A stretch of DNA of 64,000 nt from Streptomyces sp. NBC_00271 (GTDB taxonomy: Bacteria; Actinomycetota; Actinomycetes; Streptomycetales; Streptomycetaceae), in the NCBI RefSeq assembly GCF_036178845.1, contig NZ_CP108070.1, positions 1,178,001 to 1,242,000 of the forward strand, written 5' to 3'. The notes beneath the pieces were generated by a model. It saw only the letters and a program-made list of their open reading frames with translations, did no database searches and was not told the origin of the DNA. Below, piece by piece: positions 25,589 to 35,700 of this stretch. Position numbers and translations under genes: made by a program. The number at the start of each line of letters is the position of its first letter. Position 1 is the stretch's first letter.

Positions 25589-27865
25589 TCAGGGGGTGAG
25601 CTGCCACTGCTGGATGTAGCCGACGTCGATCGAGGCGGTGTCCTGGACCCTCAGCTTCCAGGTGCCGTTGACGGGTTGCGCGGAGGCGTCGACCGTGAAG
25701 GTCTGGTCGACGTTGTCGGCGCTGCCCCCGCTGTGGTTCAGGAGCGAGTAGACGGTGCCGTCGGGGCCCACGAGCGAGACCGTCAGGTCACCGCGGTAGG
25801 TGTGGATGATCTTGACGTAGACCTGGGTGGTGGCCGACGCGTTGCCGGTCCGGCCGGTGACGGTGATGGGTGACTCGACCGCGGCTCCGGCGTCGGGGAT
25901 GTCCACCCGCGTGCTGTTGGCGTAGATGTTCGCCACCCGCCAGGTGAAGCTCACCGAGACGGACGCTCCCGTGCTGTCGGTGACCGTGACGGTCACGGGG
26001 CTGGTCCCGGTGGTGGTGGGAACTCCCGAGATCAGGCCGGTGTCGCTGATCGTCAGACCGTCCGGCAGGCCGGTGGCCGCATAGGTCAGGCTCGCGCCGG
26101 AGTTGGTGGTGTAGGCGCTGGTCTGCAGGGAGACCTGCTGGCCGACGCCACTGGTCTGGTCGTCGATCGGGGCCACGTTGACGCCCAGCGCGATCCGGTC
26201 GCCGACGTGGATCCCGGCCCAGGCGGCGGCGACGGCGAGGTAGGTGTCGCTGTACGCGCCGAAGAGGTCGGCGGCGGCCTGGAGGGTCGCGGTGCGGGCT
26301 CCGGCGTAGTTGGTGCTGGAGGTCATGTAGGTGGTCAGGGCCCGATACCAGATTCGCTGGGCGTTCTCGATGCCGATACCGGTCACGGGTACGCCGTCGT
26401 AGGTCGGGCTGTCGTACGAGACCCCGTTGACGGTCTTGGCACCGCTGCCCTCGGAGAGCAGGTAGAAGAAGTGGTTGGCCGGTCCGGAGGAGTAGTGGAC
26501 GTCGAGGCCGCCCAGCGAGGAGTCCCAGTTGTCGCGGGACGCCCCGTCCTTGGAGGGCTTGTCCATGTACCGCAGCGGGGTGCCGTTGCCGTTGATGTCG
26601 ATCTTCTCGCCGACCAGGTAGTCGGGGACGTCGGCGGACAGGTTGGCGTGGAACTCCACCGCGGCGGCGAAGATGTCCGAGGTCGCCTCGTTGAGGCCAC
26701 CGGACTCACCCGAGTAGGTGAGGCCCGCGGTGGCGGCGGTCACGCCGTGGCTCATCTCGTGGGCGGCCACGTCCAGGGCGGTCAGGGGGTGCGTGTTGCT
26801 CGCGCCGTCCCCGTACGTCATGCAGAAGCAGCTGTCGGACCAGAAGGCGTTGACGTAGCTGTTGCCGTAGTGCGCCCGGCTGTAGGCGGCCACGCCGTCG
26901 TTGCGGATGCCGTTGCGGCCGAAGACGTCCTTGTAGTAGTCCCAGGTGGCCGCGGCGCCGAAGGCGACGTCCACGCCGGCCGTCTGCCGGTTGCTCTGGG
27001 TGCCGTCTCCCCAGACATCGTTGTCATCCGTGAAGAGGGTGCCGGTGCCAGACGTTCCCTGGTTCAGGTCGTAGGTGCGGTGACCCGCGCGGTCGCCGTC
27101 CACCAGCTGGTACGTGGAGCCGGACGGCGTGGTGCTGAGCGGAACCGATCCGCTGTACTGGCCCGTGCCCGTGCCCGTGCCCGTGCGCACCGCCTGGAAG
27201 TCGAACAGGGCCTTGCCCGAGGTGGCGTCGGTGATGACATGGAGCTCGCTCGGCGTGCCGTCGTCCTGGGTGCCGCCGACCACCGACTCCCAGGCCAGCA
27301 CCGGCTCGGCTCCGGCGGCCCAGACGACGAGCCGGGGAGCGCCGTCGACCGCGGGACGCGTGGCGTCGGCCTTCTTCGCGATCGCGAGTGCCTTGTGGGC
27401 GGCGGTGGCGGACGTGACGCGGGCGGTGGTGGTAGGCACCTTGAGGTCGGCCTTGCTCGTCTCGGAAACGGTGGACAGACCGTTCCTGACGTGTACGACG
27501 AGGTCGCCGCCGAGGACCGGCAGTCCGGCGTAGGTGCGCTCGTAGCGGGTGTGTGTGGTGCCGTCGGCGTCCTTCGAGACGTCCTTGACGATCAGCTTCT
27601 CCTTGGAGCCGAGGTCGAGGATCTTCGCGGTGTCGCCGACCGCGGCGGTGGCGCTCTTGAGCAGCGCGGCGTGCGCGGCGGGAGACAGCTTCGCCGGGGC
27701 CGCGGCGGCCCGGGGGGTGGCGACGATCTTCGCGTGGCCGCGTTCACGGGGAGCCGCGGACGCGACGCCGGTGTGGAAACCGGCGGCGAGCAGCGTGCCG
27801 GCGGCGGTGAGCGCCAACGCCGCGGTGTATCTGCGTCGGTGCGAGGTGCGGTGGGGCGGGAGCAA
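25589..27865 (-). CDS. Secreted M4 (thermolysin-type) metalloprotease
   Basis: A 758-residue preproenzyme. The start is taken as TTG at 27865, since GAAGGAGAAG lies just upstream and a classical Sec signal peptide follows (a basic HRTSHRRR, a hydrophobic core, ending ASA-AP). An FTP/PepSY propeptide precedes the catalytic domain. That domain carries the zinc motif HEMSH (about residue 368) and the downstream Glu in NEATSDIF, plus DVHYSSGPANHFFYLL near the active-site His. The C-terminus holds a He_PIG-like Ig domain (ATGLPDGLTISDTGLISGVP) and a proprotein-convertase P domain (HTYRGDLTVSLVGPDGT). The enzyme is secreted, with self-removal of the propeptide. The short frame is preferred to longer non-signal versions beginning upstream. 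Confidence 0.9.
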   Translation of the reverse strand: MLPPHRTSHRRRYTAALALTAAGTLLAAGFHTGVASAAPRERGHAKIVATPRAAAAPAKLSPAAHAALLKSATAAVGDTAKILDLGSKEKLIVKDVSKDADGTTHTRYERTYAGLPVLGGDLVVHVRNGLSTVSETSKADLKVPTTTARVTSATAAHKALAIAKKADATRPAVDGAPRLVVWAAGAEPVLAWESVVGGTQDDGTPSELHVITDATSGKALFDFQAVRTGTGTGTGQYSGSVPLSTTPSGSTYQLVDGDRAGHRTYDLNQGTSGTGTLFTDDNDVWGDGTQSNRQTAGVDVAFGAAATWDYYKDVFGRNGIRNDGVAAYSRAHYGNSYVNAFWSDSCFCMTYGDGASNTHPLTALDVAAHEMSHGVTAATAGLTYSGESGGLNEATSDIFAAAVEFHANLSADVPDYLVGEKIDINGNGTPLRYMDKPSKDGASRDNWDSSLGGLDVHYSSGPANHFFYLLSEGSGAKTVNGVSYDSPTYDGVPVTGIGIENAQRIWYRALTTYMTSSTNYAGARTATLQAAADLFGAYSDTYLAVAAAWAGIHVGDRIALGVNVAPIDDQTSGVGQQVSLQTSAYTTNSGASLTYAATGLPDGLTISDTGLISGVPTTTGTSPVTVTVTDSTGASVSVSFTWRVANIYANSTRVDIPDAGAAVESPITVTGRTGNASATTQVYVKIIHTYRGDLTVSLVGPDGTVYSLLNHSGGSADNVDQTFTVDASAQPVNGTWKLRVQDTASIDVGYIQQWQLTP

Positions 27866-28030
27866 GGGCTTCTCCTTCTGGCGACGATCGGCCCGTGGTC
27901 GAGGCCGAGAGAGCGGGCCGGCAGGGTGTGGCCGACTGGCAAGGCGCTGAGCAGGGAAGGGCGCTGCACGAGGTGACCCACGAGGGGTGTGACGGAACTC
28001 GGCGGCGCGCGACAGGTGGGGGGTGTGAAG

Positions 28031-28093
28031 GAACGGTGAACGTTCAAGAGCAGACTGGCATCGCATGCACAGTTTTGTCATGGAGATGACAAA
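28031..28093. promoter_or_regulatory. Inverted repeats in the M4 protease upstream region
   Basis: In the 407-base gap between the divergent protease and EEP genes, GAACG-GTGAA-CGTTC (28031-28045) and the perfect 8-bp repeat TTTGTCAT-GGAG-ATGACAAA (28074-28093) lie 170-230 bases upstream of the protease start. The second repeat is embedded in AT-rich sequence. Either may be an operator for the protease. Three tandem GGTGGCGTG units follow at 28173-28199. Confidence 0.4.
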
Positions 28094-28272
28094 GCAAAGG
28101 CTGAAAATGGCTATTGCTTGCTGGATGTTCACCCCGGCTCAGGGCGCTTTTCGGCCGGTGCCGGACGGTCCGGGTGGCGTGGGTGGCGTGGGTGGCGTGG
28201 GTTCACGGTTACGGGAAGCTGCTCACGCCGGTTCCCGTGGACCGGACCGATACGGGGGACACTGGCCTGACG

Positions 28273-29190
28273 ATGAATCAGCGGAATCAGCGGAACCAGG
28301 GAACGCGCCGCCGGCCGGTGCGGTTCGCGACGTTCAATGTGCTGCACGGTCGGCCGCTGCCGGACGGAGGGCCTCCCCTCTCCCTCGCCGCGAACCCGGC
28401 CGAAGGACCGCTCGCCCGAGCCGTCCTTTCCCTGGACGCCGATGTCCTGGCGTTGCAGGAACTGGACCGCCTCCAGGAGCGATCGGGCGGCGTCGACCAG
28501 GCGGCGGTCGCAGCCGACGCGGCGGGGCTGAAGCACTGGCGCTACGCGAGCGCGTGCCACGCCCGTTCCACAGCGGACCGGGGGTGGATCCTCGCCCCGG
28601 CCGAGCCGGGGCTACGGGTGTACGGCCCGCAGGACGCCGACTCGGCCACGGACGTCCCCTCGCACGGGATCGCGTTGCTGTCCCGCTTTCCGGTACGGGA
28701 CTGGCGGGCCCGGCGGCTGGCTCCCGCGCCCCTCGGTATGCCCCTGCGGATGGCCGGGCGGCCCGGGCTCACCCTGGTCCGGGACCAGCCGCGCGCCGCG
28801 CTGGCCGCCGTACTGGAGGCACCGGGCGGTCCGTTCACGGCGGTGGCGGTGCACCTGTCGTTCGTACCGGGCTGGAACGTCGCACAGCTGCTCGCCGTCC
28901 GAGACTGGATCGCCGACCTTCCCTCACCTCATGTCCTGCTGGGCGATTTCAATTTGATCGGTGCTCTGCCCAGGGTCGTACTGAACGCTCCCGGGAAGAC
29001 GCGCACCCCACCGTCGCCCCGCGGCTGGTTCGATCTGGCCCGCACCCCGACCTATCCCGCGCATCGCCCGGTCGTGCAGTTCGACCATGTGCTCGCGAAC
29101 GGCGTCGGCGTGGCAGCGGCGAGCGGAGCGCGCACGCCCGCGACGGGGATCTCGGACCATCGCCCGCTCGTGCTGGAACTGTCCCTGTGA
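28273..29190 (+). CDS. Endonuclease/exonuclease/phosphatase (EEP) family protein
   Basis: A 305-residue protein from the ATG at 28273. Catalytic motifs are FATFNVLHGRPLP, LALQELDRLQERS with the metal-binding Glu, SHGIALLSRFPV, HLSFVPGW, LLGDFNL with Asp-Asn, and the terminal ISDHRPLVLEL with the Asp-His pair. The substrate may be nucleic acid, a phosphoinositide or a sphingomyelin-like lipid; there is no signal peptide, so an intracellular role is likelier. The N-terminus has a short NQRNQRNQ repeat. A terminator hairpin lies 63 bases behind the stop. Confidence 0.85.
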   Translation: MNQRNQRNQGTRRRPVRFATFNVLHGRPLPDGGPPLSLAANPAEGPLARAVLSLDADVLALQELDRLQERSGGVDQAAVAADAAGLKHWRYASACHARSTADRGWILAPAEPGLRVYGPQDADSATDVPSHGIALLSRFPVRDWRARRLAPAPLGMPLRMAGRPGLTLVRDQPRAALAAVLEAPGGPFTAVAVHLSFVPGWNVAQLLAVRDWIADLPSPHVLLGDFNLIGALPRVVLNAPGKTRTPPSPRGWFDLARTPTYPAHRPVVQFDHVLANGVGVAAASGARTPATGISDHRPLVLELSL

Positions 29191-29252
29191 CCCCGCCCGT
29201 TCAGCCCGCCGTGCCGAGGGCGGCGCGTGTCATGAGGCCGACGGCCGGGGCC

Positions 29253-29273
29253 GAGCGGGACGGTGTCCCGCTC
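29253..29273 (+). terminator. Hairpin terminator after the EEP gene
   Basis: GAGCGGGAC-GGT-GTCCCGCTC is a perfect 9-bp stem with a 3-base loop. The rest of 29191-29510 shows no gene. Confidence 0.7.
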
Positions 29274-29510
29274 TCGCGGTGGACGGCGGACAGATGCGTC
29301 TGCTCATTTCAGCGAGCATCGGGGCCTTGCCGTTGCGGCACAGGCGGCGCTGGGGCTAGAGCTAGGGCGGAGCGTGATTCATGCTGGTCACGAGAGTTCG
29401 GTCATGTGGTGTGTGCTGGTTCGCCCCGGTTCAGCATGACGGGTCGTCGGCCTTCCCGGTAGGTGGCCACAACGTGACCGCTGACGAGCTTTGATGCGCC
29501 GCAACGCAGG

Positions 29511-29756
29511 TCATGACGGGGCGGCCCACCTGGTGACGGGCAGACCGACCCGCAAGAGGCCTCGGTCTCTTCGGGCGTAGAGGAGCATGGCGAGCACCAG
29601 GGTTACGCCACCAGTGGCTACTGTCAGTGGCCCCATAAGCGTGGGGTGCTCGTGCGTGAGGTACGCCAAGAAAACGAAGAGCAGGCAAAGAACGGTGATC
29701 GTGAGCATCGGGATCGTCTGTGACTGGTCTTGAGGTTCCCGTGGATCACCGCTCAT
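29511..29756 (-). CDS. Small two-helix membrane protein, 81 residues
   Basis: The N-terminus is hydrophilic (MSGDPREPQDQSQ). Two membrane helices follow (MLTITVLCLLFVFLAYL; MGPLTVATGGVTLVLAMLLYA), and then a basic tail. GAGGTGG lies 5 bases before the ATG. It resembles streptomycete small hypothetical membrane proteins. Just upstream is a remnant with EETIREAAEVLERRRAEVVR, whose stop overlaps this ATG; its start has been lost. Function unknown. Confidence 0.6.
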   Translation of the reverse strand: MSGDPREPQDQSQTIPMLTITVLCLLFVFLAYLTHEHPTLMGPLTVATGGVTLVLAMLLYARRDRGLLRVGLPVTRWAAPS

Positions 29757-29849
29757 CGGACCACCTCTGCTCGCCGTCGTTCGAGCACCTCAGCAGCCTC
29801 ACGGATGGTCTCCTCTGCGGCAGTTGGTGATCTTGAGGCTCATGGTTGT

Positions 29850-31535
29850 TCACGAGAAATGGTTCTGGCTCACTTTCCGGTCTCTGTCGCTGATTTGGGG
29901 GTGGTGGCTGGTTGACCAAGGTGACAGGAGAATTCGGCGTCGCAGGAGGTCGAAGTTGGCCCGGCCGTACATCTGTCTCTTCAGCAGTTTGATCCTGGTG
30001 ACGTTGCCCTCGACCGCTCCTGAGGTGAAGCTGGTGGTCAGGGCGGCGAGTACGGCTGCCCGGTCGCGCCGTATGCCGGCGGCCAGGGTACGGAGTTCTC
30101 GTTGTCCGTCGAGGCGGACATCGGCAAGCCAGACGTCGAGCGCCAGGTGCTCGCTGCGGCGTTCGCGCACCATCGAGGCGAGGCGGCGGGCGTACTGCGT
30201 GGTCGTGGCCAAGGAGGGGCTGCGTTCACACAGCTCGTCGAGGCACTTGCGCTCGGTCTCGGTGAGTAGCTCGGGGCGGCGCATGATCCAGTCGGTGACC
30301 CTGCGGACGGTCAGGTGGGGCAGCGGTGCATCGGTCGGGATCGTCCCGGTGCGGTAGGGACGCAGGTGGCGGCGGACGGTGTTGACGTCTCCGCGGTAGC
30401 CCAGCTGCTGGATCTCCCGGGTGAGTGCGGCAGCGTTGGTGCAGCCCTCCATCCAGCGGTGATGCAGGTAGAGGCGGTAGTCGTCGATCATGCTCGGGCG
30501 GTGGGTTGCCGCGACGAGAAGCTGCTCGACATCGGCGGCCCGGGCGAAGCGCAGCACGGTGCCGCGGCTGAGGCGGAGCTCCCGGGCGATGGCTCGCAGG
30601 CTGTCGCCGCGTTCGATGCGTTCGTGGATCTGCTGGTGGCGCTCGCGGGTGCGGGCGATCAGCGGCCGAGGCCGTCCGTGCACGTCCAGCTCGTCCAGGG
30701 CGGAGGGGTGGACGCCTGCGGGTGGACGGATGGCGTCCTGGTTGGGCCGGACGGTGAGGGGTTCGCGCAGGTCGGCGCGGTGTCGTCCGACGACGCGCTC
30801 GACGGCTTCGGCGAGGTTGTGCAGCAGGTGCCAGGCGTCGGCCACTTGCCGGGCCTGTGGTGCACCGGCGTGGGCGCCGTCGCGGAAGGAGCCGGCCCGG
30901 TCGCGGCAGACGACCTTTACCTCAGGGTGTTCGCGAAGCCAGACCGCGAAGGTGTGCGCGGCGCGGTCCGCGAGGACGTCGACGGGACGGCGGGTGTTCA
31001 TGTCGACGAGGACCGTCGCGTAGGTCCGGCCGCGGCGCACGGCGAACTCGTCGACGCCCAGACACGGGACAGATTCCGGCGCCGGGACGGGCAGTGCGCG
31101 AAGGAGCCGGAGCAGGGTGTCCTTGCCGGTGGTGACGGCCAGGCGTCCGCACAGATTGGCTCCCGCACGTCCGCCCAGAAACAAGGCAATGTCCGTGAGC
31201 TGAGTCGTGAGGGCATTCGTGCGGCGGGCATGTCGACGCGTCAGGTCCGGTATCTGCTCGGCAAACGTCCGACGCCCACAGCCGCCGTTAGCACACACGA
31301 GACGACGTGCCCGCAGCTCGAGTCGCACCTGACGGCCGACGACGGGACGGTCCGCCAGACACCGCTGGTAGTAGCAGTGCACACGCGAGGATCTCCATCC
31401 ACATCCCGGACAGACGGCCGACTCCACCGTGGACCGCACAGTAAGCCGGACCTCAGCGTCCCCAAGAACCACTCCATCTACCGCCACCCCAACCCCCGGA
31501 AGAAGAAGGTCGGCGAGGCGAAACACATCCCCCAC
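29850..31535 (-). CDS. ISL3-family transposase
   Basis: A 561-residue transposase with the ISL3 layout. An N-terminal zinc ribbon (CPGCGWRSSRVHCYY; CANGGCGRRTF) is followed by the DDE core with LGVDEFAVRRGRTYATVLVD and VVCRDRAGSFRDG, then QVADAWHLLHNLAEAVE, a mid-chain HTH insertion (SLRAIARELRLSRGTVLRFA), and the final Glu region TSGAVEGNVTRIKLLKRQMYGRA. The last four codons and the TGA stop lie outside the left terminal repeat, in the target duplication and flank. The C-terminus therefore depends on the insertion site. Confidence 0.93.
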   Translation of the reverse strand: MGDVFRLADLLLPGVGVAVDGVVLGDAEVRLTVRSTVESAVCPGCGWRSSRVHCYYQRCLADRPVVGRQVRLELRARRLVCANGGCGRRTFAEQIPDLTRRHARRTNALTTQLTDIALFLGGRAGANLCGRLAVTTGKDTLLRLLRALPVPAPESVPCLGVDEFAVRRGRTYATVLVDMNTRRPVDVLADRAAHTFAVWLREHPEVKVVCRDRAGSFRDGAHAGAPQARQVADAWHLLHNLAEAVERVVGRHRADLREPLTVRPNQDAIRPPAGVHPSALDELDVHGRPRPLIARTRERHQQIHERIERGDSLRAIARELRLSRGTVLRFARAADVEQLLVAATHRPSMIDDYRLYLHHRWMEGCTNAAALTREIQQLGYRGDVNTVRRHLRPYRTGTIPTDAPLPHLTVRRVTDWIMRRPELLTETERKCLDELCERSPSLATTTQYARRLASMVRERRSEHLALDVWLADVRLDGQRELRTLAAGIRRDRAAVLAALTTSFTSGAVEGNVTRIKLLKRQMYGRANFDLLRRRILLSPWSTSHHPQISDRDRKVSQNHFS

Positions 31536-31612
31536 GCCCAGGTGATGCCCACCTGCTCTCGATCGTCACCACCCCCAAATCAGCGACAGAGCCCGGAAAG
31601 TGAGCCAGAACC
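29861..31612 (-). mobile_element. Complete ISL3-family insertion sequence
   Basis: A 1752-bp element. The terminal repeats are 46 bp long (29861-29906 and 31567-31612, beginning GGTTCTGGCTCACTTTCCGG) with a single mismatch. A perfect 8-bp target duplication CGAGAAAT flanks it (29853-29860 and 31613-31620). The intact repeats, duplication and transposase indicate a recent insertion. Confidence 0.95.
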
Positions 31613-31697
31613 CGAGAAATAGCAGCAGCAGTACGGCGGCCTGCGCTCGTGAGGGCGGTGGGCCGTGGCGCTGACATGTGGAGAGCAGTCGGTCTTG

Positions 31698-32705
31698 TCA
31701 GCGAGCCGGTGGGGTGAGGGCGGTGCGGTCGAACGGGCCACCATGTGAGGCGGCGTACGTGACGGCGTCGTTGACGGCATTGAGGCCGAACGACCGGACC
31801 CGTTCGGGGGCGAGGTCCAGGGTGCCCGAGGCGAGGAGCCGGATGATGCCGACGTTCGCTGTACGCGGGTACATCCACTGGCCGAGCACGGTGATCGAGT
31901 TGCGCATGATCCATGGGTACGGGAGCGCGAGGTCGTCGCCCCCGAGCATGCCGACGCCGCCCATGAGAACGACGCGGCCGTACTCGCGCACGGTCATGGC
32001 TGCCGTGCGCGCCGCCGAGCTGGGTGCGCTCGGCGGTAGCAGGTCGATCACCATGTCGATCGGGCCGTCGCCCGCCGCGGACATCGCCGCGCGGTCGCCA
32101 GCCTCGTCCCCGGTTAGCGGGACCGGGCGCACACGCGGACCGAACCGGTCGGTGAGGAGGCCGAGCGCGGCCCGGTTGCGGCCCGGGGCGACCACGCAGC
32201 CCGCCCCCATCGCGATCGCGACCGCGACCGCACTGCTGCCGAGGTTGCCGGTGGCCCCGCTGACGAGCAGCGTCTCACCGGCTGCGAGCCCGCCGGCCAG
32301 CAGCCCGCCGTAAGGGATGACGTGCACGCCGAGCGCGGCCCAGCAGGCCGGGTCCTCCCCCGCGCCGGCGGGCAGCGGGAAGACGCTCTCCGTCGGGACC
32401 CGCATGAGCTCGGCGAACGATCCGTCGTGCAGGTACCGGGCGAGCCGCGCCCCGCCCTCGCCGCGGGAGCTCCAGCCCTGGAGCGTGATGTCGGGCGTCA
32501 AGGCGTCGTCCCGCGAGCGCACCGTGGAGTCGCACCACACCAGGTCGCCAGGGCGCCGCCGGGTGGCGTCCGGGCTCACGTGGACGACCCGTCCCACGCC
32601 GCCGATCCCGGGCACGACGGGCGGGACCAGGGGGTAGTTTCGCTCGCCGCTGAAGACCTCGGCCGCGTACGGGGCCACGCAGGTGGCGAGCACCTCGACC
32701 ACCAC
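31698..32705 (-). pseudogene. Zinc-type alcohol dehydrogenase/quinone oxidoreductase, N-terminally truncated
   Basis: 336 codons of an MDR-superfamily dehydrogenase: an N-terminal catalytic domain beginning at VVEVLATCVAPYAAEVFSGE, then the Rossmann motif VSGATGNLGSSAVAVA, and a C-terminal YGRVVLMGGVG strand. The first 25-30 residues (normally MRAVLxERxGGPEVL...) are missing. The sequence breaks at 32706 and continues as an unrelated gene on the other strand. No ATG/GTG with a ribosome-binding site is evident at the break. The structural zinc loop also seems absent, as in 'zinc-binding dehydrogenase' relatives that lack metal. Confidence 0.7.
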
Positions 32706-35700
32706 CTCTATGGGGTGACGGCGCTGTCGCAGGCTGCCGCCGGTGAGCGGTTGCCGACGCTGGCGGTGGTCCTGGCGTACGTGGAGGCGTGCGGGGGCGA
32801 TCCGGCGGAGTGGGAGGCTCGTTGGAAGCGGGCAGTGGATGAGGCCGCTGCATCGAGTTCGGAGGACGCGGAGAGCGGGGAGCCGCCGTATCGGGGTTTG
32901 GCTCGGTTCGAGCCCGGCGACAGCAGCCGGTTCTTCGGCCGTGACAAGCTCACCTCGGACGTACTGGAGCTGGCAGGTCGGCGACGGTTCGCTGCGGTGT
33001 TCGGGGCGTCCGGCAGCGGCAAGTCCTCACTGCTGCGCGCTGGCCTCATCCCCGCCCTACGGGACACCCAGGACGTCGCACTGCGCCCGGCCGCCATCCG
33101 GATCCTGACCCCGGGCCAGCTCCCAGCACGCACGCACGCCCAGGTGTTTGACACCGGTCCCGGCGCGGATGGTGCTCAGGCGGATGTGTTCGTGATCGTT
33201 GATCAGTTCGAGGAAGTCTTCACCCTCTGCCACGATCCGGCCGAACGCGCCGCTTTTATTGACGTGCTCCTGACCGCGCGACAACCGGACAGCCGGCTGC
33301 GGATACTCCTGGCGGTGCGCGCCGACTTCTACGGCCGCTGCGCCGGACACCCCGGCCTGGCCGAGGCGTTGCGCGACGCCAACCTGCTGGTGGGTCCCAT
33401 GAGTCCGGTGGAACTACGCGAGGCAATCGTCAAACCGACCGCAGCCGAAGGCCTGACCGTGGAACGCGCCTTGACCTCCCGCCTGGTCGAGGAAGTCGCC
33501 AACGCCCCGGGCGGACTGCCGCTGCTCTCGCACGTGCTGCTGGAGACCTGGCGCCGCCGCCGCGGCAAGACAATGACCCTGGCCGGCTACGAGGCGGCAG
33601 GAGGTATGGAGGGCGCGGTCGCCAAGACCGCCGAGGACGCCTACGGCCGGTTCACTGCAGCCCAGGCGGCCGCGGCCCGCCGGCTGCTGCTGCGCCTGGT
33701 CGCCCTCGGTGATGGCGCCCTCGACACCCGTCGCCCCGCCGACCGGGAGGAACTTCAGGCCACCGGCGCTCAGGAGACCGAAACCGAGAACGTTCTGGAG
33801 GCTCTGGCTCAGGCACGGTTGCTCATTCTTGACGGCGACACCGTCGAGCTCGCCCATGAAGCCTTGTTGACCGCCTGGCCGAGGCTGAGTGATTGGATTG
33901 AACAGGAGCGTGAACGTCTGCGCGCACACCGCAAACTCGCCGAAGCCGCCCACGCGTGGGAAGACCTGGGCCGGGACACGGGGGCTCTGTACCGCGGCAC
34001 CCGCCTCGCCACCGCCCAGGAACACTTCGGGTCCGCGCAAGCTGCGGACCTCACCAGGCTGGAACATGCATTCCTCACCGCCGGCATCACCGCACACAAA
34101 CAGGAAGAGCAGGCCGCCGCCCGCACCACGCGGCGCCTGCGCGCCCTCACCGCGTCCCTGGCTGTCCTGCTGGTCCTGGCAGTCATCGCTGGGCTCGTCG
34201 CGTGGCAGCAGAGCCGGCTCAGCAACCAGCAGAAGCACAGCGCCGACTCGGCCCGGCAGGTGGCCCTCTCCCGTCAGCTCGCCGCGCAGTCCTCCGCTCT
34301 CATCGACACCAACTCCGACCTGGCCTCGCTGCTGGCCGTCCAGGCCTACCGGACCAGTGCGACCTCCCAGGCGATAGAGAGCCTTTATGCAGCCGCTGCC
34401 GTCCCTCTCAAGCACAGGCCTACCGGCCAGCGCGGCGCTGTCTCCTCGGTGGCCTTCACCCCGACGGGCGCACCCTTGCCACCGGCAGCACCAGCGACGA
34501 CCAGCTGTGGGACACGCGCACCGGCCGACTGGGCAGAACCTTCAACGGGCAGAGCGAAGCTACGGCGTTGGTGGCGTTCAGCCCCGACGGGCAAACCCTG
34601 ACCACCGCCGGCAACTTCGGACACGGGGTAGACCTGTGGAACGTGACCACTGGACACGCTCGCATGAATCCGCTGGCGTATCCGGAAGCCGCTGACTGGG
34701 AGAGTCAGGGGGCAGCCACAGAGGCGTTCACTGCGGACGGGCGCATCCTGGCGGTGGGAGGCGAGGACGGCACACTGCAACTGTGGGACACACGCACCGG
34801 CCGCCTCCAGAGGACACTGGCCCAAGGCGCCCACGCCGCGGACTCCGAAGCCACCGTACGCGTGACCTCGATCGCCTTCAGCCCAGACGGACGCACCCTC
34901 GCGACAGGCAGCGAGGATGGCACGCTACAACTGTGGGACACGCACACCGGCTGCACCCGGGCCACCCTCGCCGGCGACCCGGCCATCGTGGCCTCGATGG
35001 CGTTCGCCCCGGACGGACACGCCCTGGCGGTGGGAGGCGAGGACGGCACACTGCAACTGTGGGACACACGCACCGGCCGCCTCCAGAGGACACTGGCCCA
35101 AGGCGCCCACGCCACAGACTCCGAAGCCACCGTACGCGTGACCTCGATCGCCTTCAGCCCAGACGGACGCACCCTCGCATCCGGCAGCGAAGACCGCACC
35201 GTGCGGCTGTGGGACACCGGCACAGGCCGCCTCCGAAGAAGCCTGGCCGGCCACGCCCACGGCGTGCGCTCCATAGCGTTCAGCCCGGACGGGCGCACCC
35301 TGGCATCCGGTGATGACGACGGCAGCGTGCGGCTGTGGGACATGACACTCGGCGCGTCCAATTCCGTTCTCGCCGATCCCCGCATGAAGGCGGACTTGAT
35401 GGCCTTCAGCCCGGACGGCAGCACCCTGGCCACCGCGAATTACGGTGGCCATCCCGTGCAGGTATGGGACGTAGCCGCACGACGCCTGCGCACGAGCGTT
35501 GCCGTACCGACCCGGGAAGCAGGCTCGATGGCCTTCAGCCCGGACGCCGGCACCCTGGCCACCGCGAGCATCTCCGGACTCGGGGCGTACCTGTGGGACA
35601 CGCGCACCGGCCGCCTCCGCGTGCGTCTGTGGGACACTGCCAGCGGCCACAGCCGCGCGAGCCTGGCCGGGTACACCGGCGAGGCAGGATCCGTGGCCTT

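Noticed and set aside
26207..27976. 589-codon forward frame opposite the M4 protease
   Set aside because: Low-complexity Val/Gly/Arg-rich antisense of a conserved secreted protease.
28173..28199. Three tandem GGTGGCGTG units as a possible protein repeat or promoter array
   Set aside because: Too short and isolated; they lie before the chosen EEP start with no sign of function.
29757..29852. Toxin-antitoxin pair ahead of the 81-residue membrane protein
   Set aside because: The upstream EETIREAAEVLERRR frame has no start codon and is cut by the ISL3 insertion area; no toxin fold is evident in the neighbour.
30315..31622. 435-codon forward frame across the ISL3 element
   Set aside because: Antisense of the intact ISL3 transposase.
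32322..32705. Long forward reading frame leading into the NTPase-WD40 gene
   Set aside because: It is the antisense of the dehydrogenase; its codon pattern follows the reverse-strand gene and no family N-terminus is present.
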